The notes beneath the pieces were generated by a model. That model did no database searches. It saw nothing but the letters and a program-made list of their open reading frames with translations, and was not told where the DNA came from. DNA of 5,785 nucleotides, from NCBI GenBank assembly GCA_048527645.1, contig DBGFNI010000193.1, forward strand, positions 1-5,785, given 5' to 3'. The position numbers were made by a program, and so were the translations under genes. The stretch is from HGM12669 sp048527645 (lineage in GTDB: Bacteria; Bacillota; Clostridia; Oscillospirales; CAG-272). Within the stretch, counting starts at the first letter, position 1, and each line of letters starts with the position of its first letter. Positions 4,621 to 5,785 of this stretch are shown piece after piece.

Positions 4621-5785
4621 CGCGGGTATGACCGCCGCGGTTGCGGCGGAGCTGAGAGAAAAAGTGCTCGGCGGAAAAATTGAAAAGGTATATCAGCCGC
4701 AGCGGGATGAGATTACGCTCTCTCTGCGCGGCGCAGAACAAAATCGGCGCCTGCTGCTCAGCGCAAGCGGCTCCTGCCCGCGGGTTGGGCTGAGCGCCGC
4801 CGTGCGGGAGAATCCGCAGAGCGCGCCGATGTTTTGTATGCTGCTGCGCAAGCATCTTTCGGGTGCGGTAATCTCCGGGGTGGTACAGCCGGGCTTTGAG
4901 CGCGTGCTGCGTATCGACTTTGAGACGCGGGATGAGCTGGGCTTTGCTTGCTCCCGTTCCCTGATCTGCGAGGTGATGGGCAAATGGTCCAATATTATAT
5001 TCACGGACGGGGAGGATAAAATCCTCGGCGTGCTGCGCCCGGTTGATTTTTCGGTCAGCCACAAGCGTCAGGTGCTGGTCGGCATGAAATATGAATTGCC
5101 CCCCGCGCAGCAGGACAAATGCAATCCGCTGTCGGAAACCCAAGAGGGCTTTATGCAAAGGCTGGCGGCGGCGGGCGATGAACCGTGCGACAAGTTTTTG
5201 CTGCGAACCTATCAGGGAATCTCGCCGCTGACAGCGCGGGAAATCTCCTTTTTGGCATCTCTTTCGGCGGATAAGCCGGCGGATGCCTGCTCGCCGCGGC
5301 TGCTGTGGGACGCTTTCAACGGCGTGATGGAGCGTATCCGAAATGAGAAGTTTGAGCCCGTTCTGATTGCGGAGACAGACGGGACGCCTGTGGAATACAG
5401 CTTTTTTCCGGTAAAGCAATACGGACTGCGGGCAAAATGCACCCCGATGCCGGATTTCGGCGCGCTTTTGGACGCATATTTTGAGCAGAAGGATCGGGTC
5501 GCACGCCTGCGTCAGCGTGCCAATGATATTTTCAAATTGCTTTTGGCGGCGCAAAACCGTTTGAGCCGCAAGCTGACCGTGCTGCACAAGGAGCTTTCGG
5601 ACTGCGATCAGATGGACGCCTGGCGTCGCGCCGGCGATCTGATCACAGGCAATATTTATCAGTTGCAGCGCGGGATGACATCGGCGGAGCTGACAGACTG
5701 GGAGGATGAAAAACAGAAAACGGTGCGCGTCGCGCTGGACAGCCGGTTGACTCCCTCGCAGAACGCACAGAAGTATTATAAAAAA
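4610..5785 (+). CDS. rqcH: Rqc2/NEMF homologue RqcH (NFACT protein, 'fibronectin-binding protein A'), 3' end outside window
   Basis: RqcH binds 50S subunits left with peptidyl-tRNA after ribosome splitting, recruits tRNA-Ala and adds C-terminal alanine tails that mark the stalled peptide for proteolysis. Older annotation calls this family fibronectin-binding protein (FbpA/PavA). The frame runs 392 codons to the window edge without a stop. NFACT-N is clear: LREKVLGGKIEKVYQPQRDE (15-34), RRLLLSASGSCPRV (46-59), PMFCMLLRKHLSG (73-85), QPGFERVLRIDF (93-104) and EVMGKWSNIIF (121-131). A helix-hairpin-helix-like stretch YQGISPLTAREI (201-212) follows, then the helical coiled-coil region (about 283-345), then the conserved GDLITGNIYQLQRGM (342-356) and LDSRLTPSQNAQKYYKK (376-392). 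The C-terminal NFACT-R RNA-binding domain must lie beyond the edge. The functional Asp-Arg pair reported for B. subtilis RqcH (D97/R98) is Glu97-Arg98 here. The start overlaps trmK by 11 nt. Confidence 0.94.
   Translation, partial: MAFDAGMTAAVAAELREKVLGGKIEKVYQPQRDEITLSLRGAEQNRRLLLSASGSCPRVGLSAAVRENPQSAPMFCMLLRKHLSGAVISGVVQPGFERVLRIDFETRDELGFACSRSLICEVMGKWSNIIFTDGEDKILGVLRPVDFSVSHKRQVLVGMKYELPPAQQDKCNPLSETQEGFMQRLAAAGDEPCDKFLLRTYQGISPLTAREISFLASLSADKPADACSPRLLWDAFNGVMERIRNEKFEPVLIAETDGTPVEYSFFPVKQYGLRAKCTPMPDFGALLDAYFEQKDRVARLRQRANDIFKLLLAAQNRLSRKLTVLHKELSDCDQMDAWRRAGDLITGNIYQLQRGMTSAELTDWEDEKQKTVRVALDSRLTPSQNAQKYYKK

Noticed and set aside
4235..5587. 450-codon open frame on the - strand over trmK and rqcH
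   Set aside because: It runs antisense to two well-supported genes, shows no domain, and has the low-complexity Arg/His/Pro composition of a shadow frame.

Overview
The window reads as a compact stretch of chromosome from a moderately GC-rich Gram-positive bacterium, most likely a clostridial (Oscillospiraceae/Ruminococcaceae-like) Bacillota. The grounds are the gene families present: a Firmicutes-type DNA polymerase III delta subunit, TrmK, an NFACT/RqcH protein and a flavoredoxin-type flavin reductase. AGGAG-type ribosome binding sites and occasional non-ATG starts agree. The lineage is inferred from family resemblance by eye, not from a search. All genes lie on the + strand and no mobile element, tRNA, rRNA or CRISPR array is visible.

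Layout. 1-627 is the C-terminal part of an FtsW/RodA/SpoVE-family cell-wall polymerase, cut by the left edge. About 703-1785 is holA, the clamp-loader delta subunit, probably starting at TTG. 1786-1903 is a 118-nt gap, the only sizeable one that is clearly non-coding, with imperfect hairpins but no convincing promoter or terminator. 1904-3001 is wecB/mnaA (UDP-GlcNAc 2-epimerase). It overlaps by one base (TAATG) a flavin reductase-like protein (3001-3756) with an unusual lysine/alanine-rich tail. 3757-3906 looks like an intergenic gap but can be read as two 26-codon ORFs. These link the flavin reductase to trmK through three successive ATGA stop/start overlaps, and a perfect 10-bp hairpin lies in the second. 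3907-4620 is trmK (tRNA m1A22 methyltransferase). From 4610, overlapping trmK by 11 nt, rqcH (NFACT, ribosome quality control) runs off the right edge.

How the genes fit together. The cluster mixes cell-envelope functions (wall polymerase; ManNAc precursor supply), replication (delta), a redox flavoprotein and two translation-linked proteins (TrmK, RqcH). From wecB to rqcH the spacing and overlaps suggest one transcript with translational coupling. No known pathway joins all members. The tightest and most meaningful pair is trmK-rqcH. I see mostly ordinary housekeeping genes. The least explained parts are the ATGA chain with its hairpin at 3753-3910 and the basic tail of the flavin reductase.
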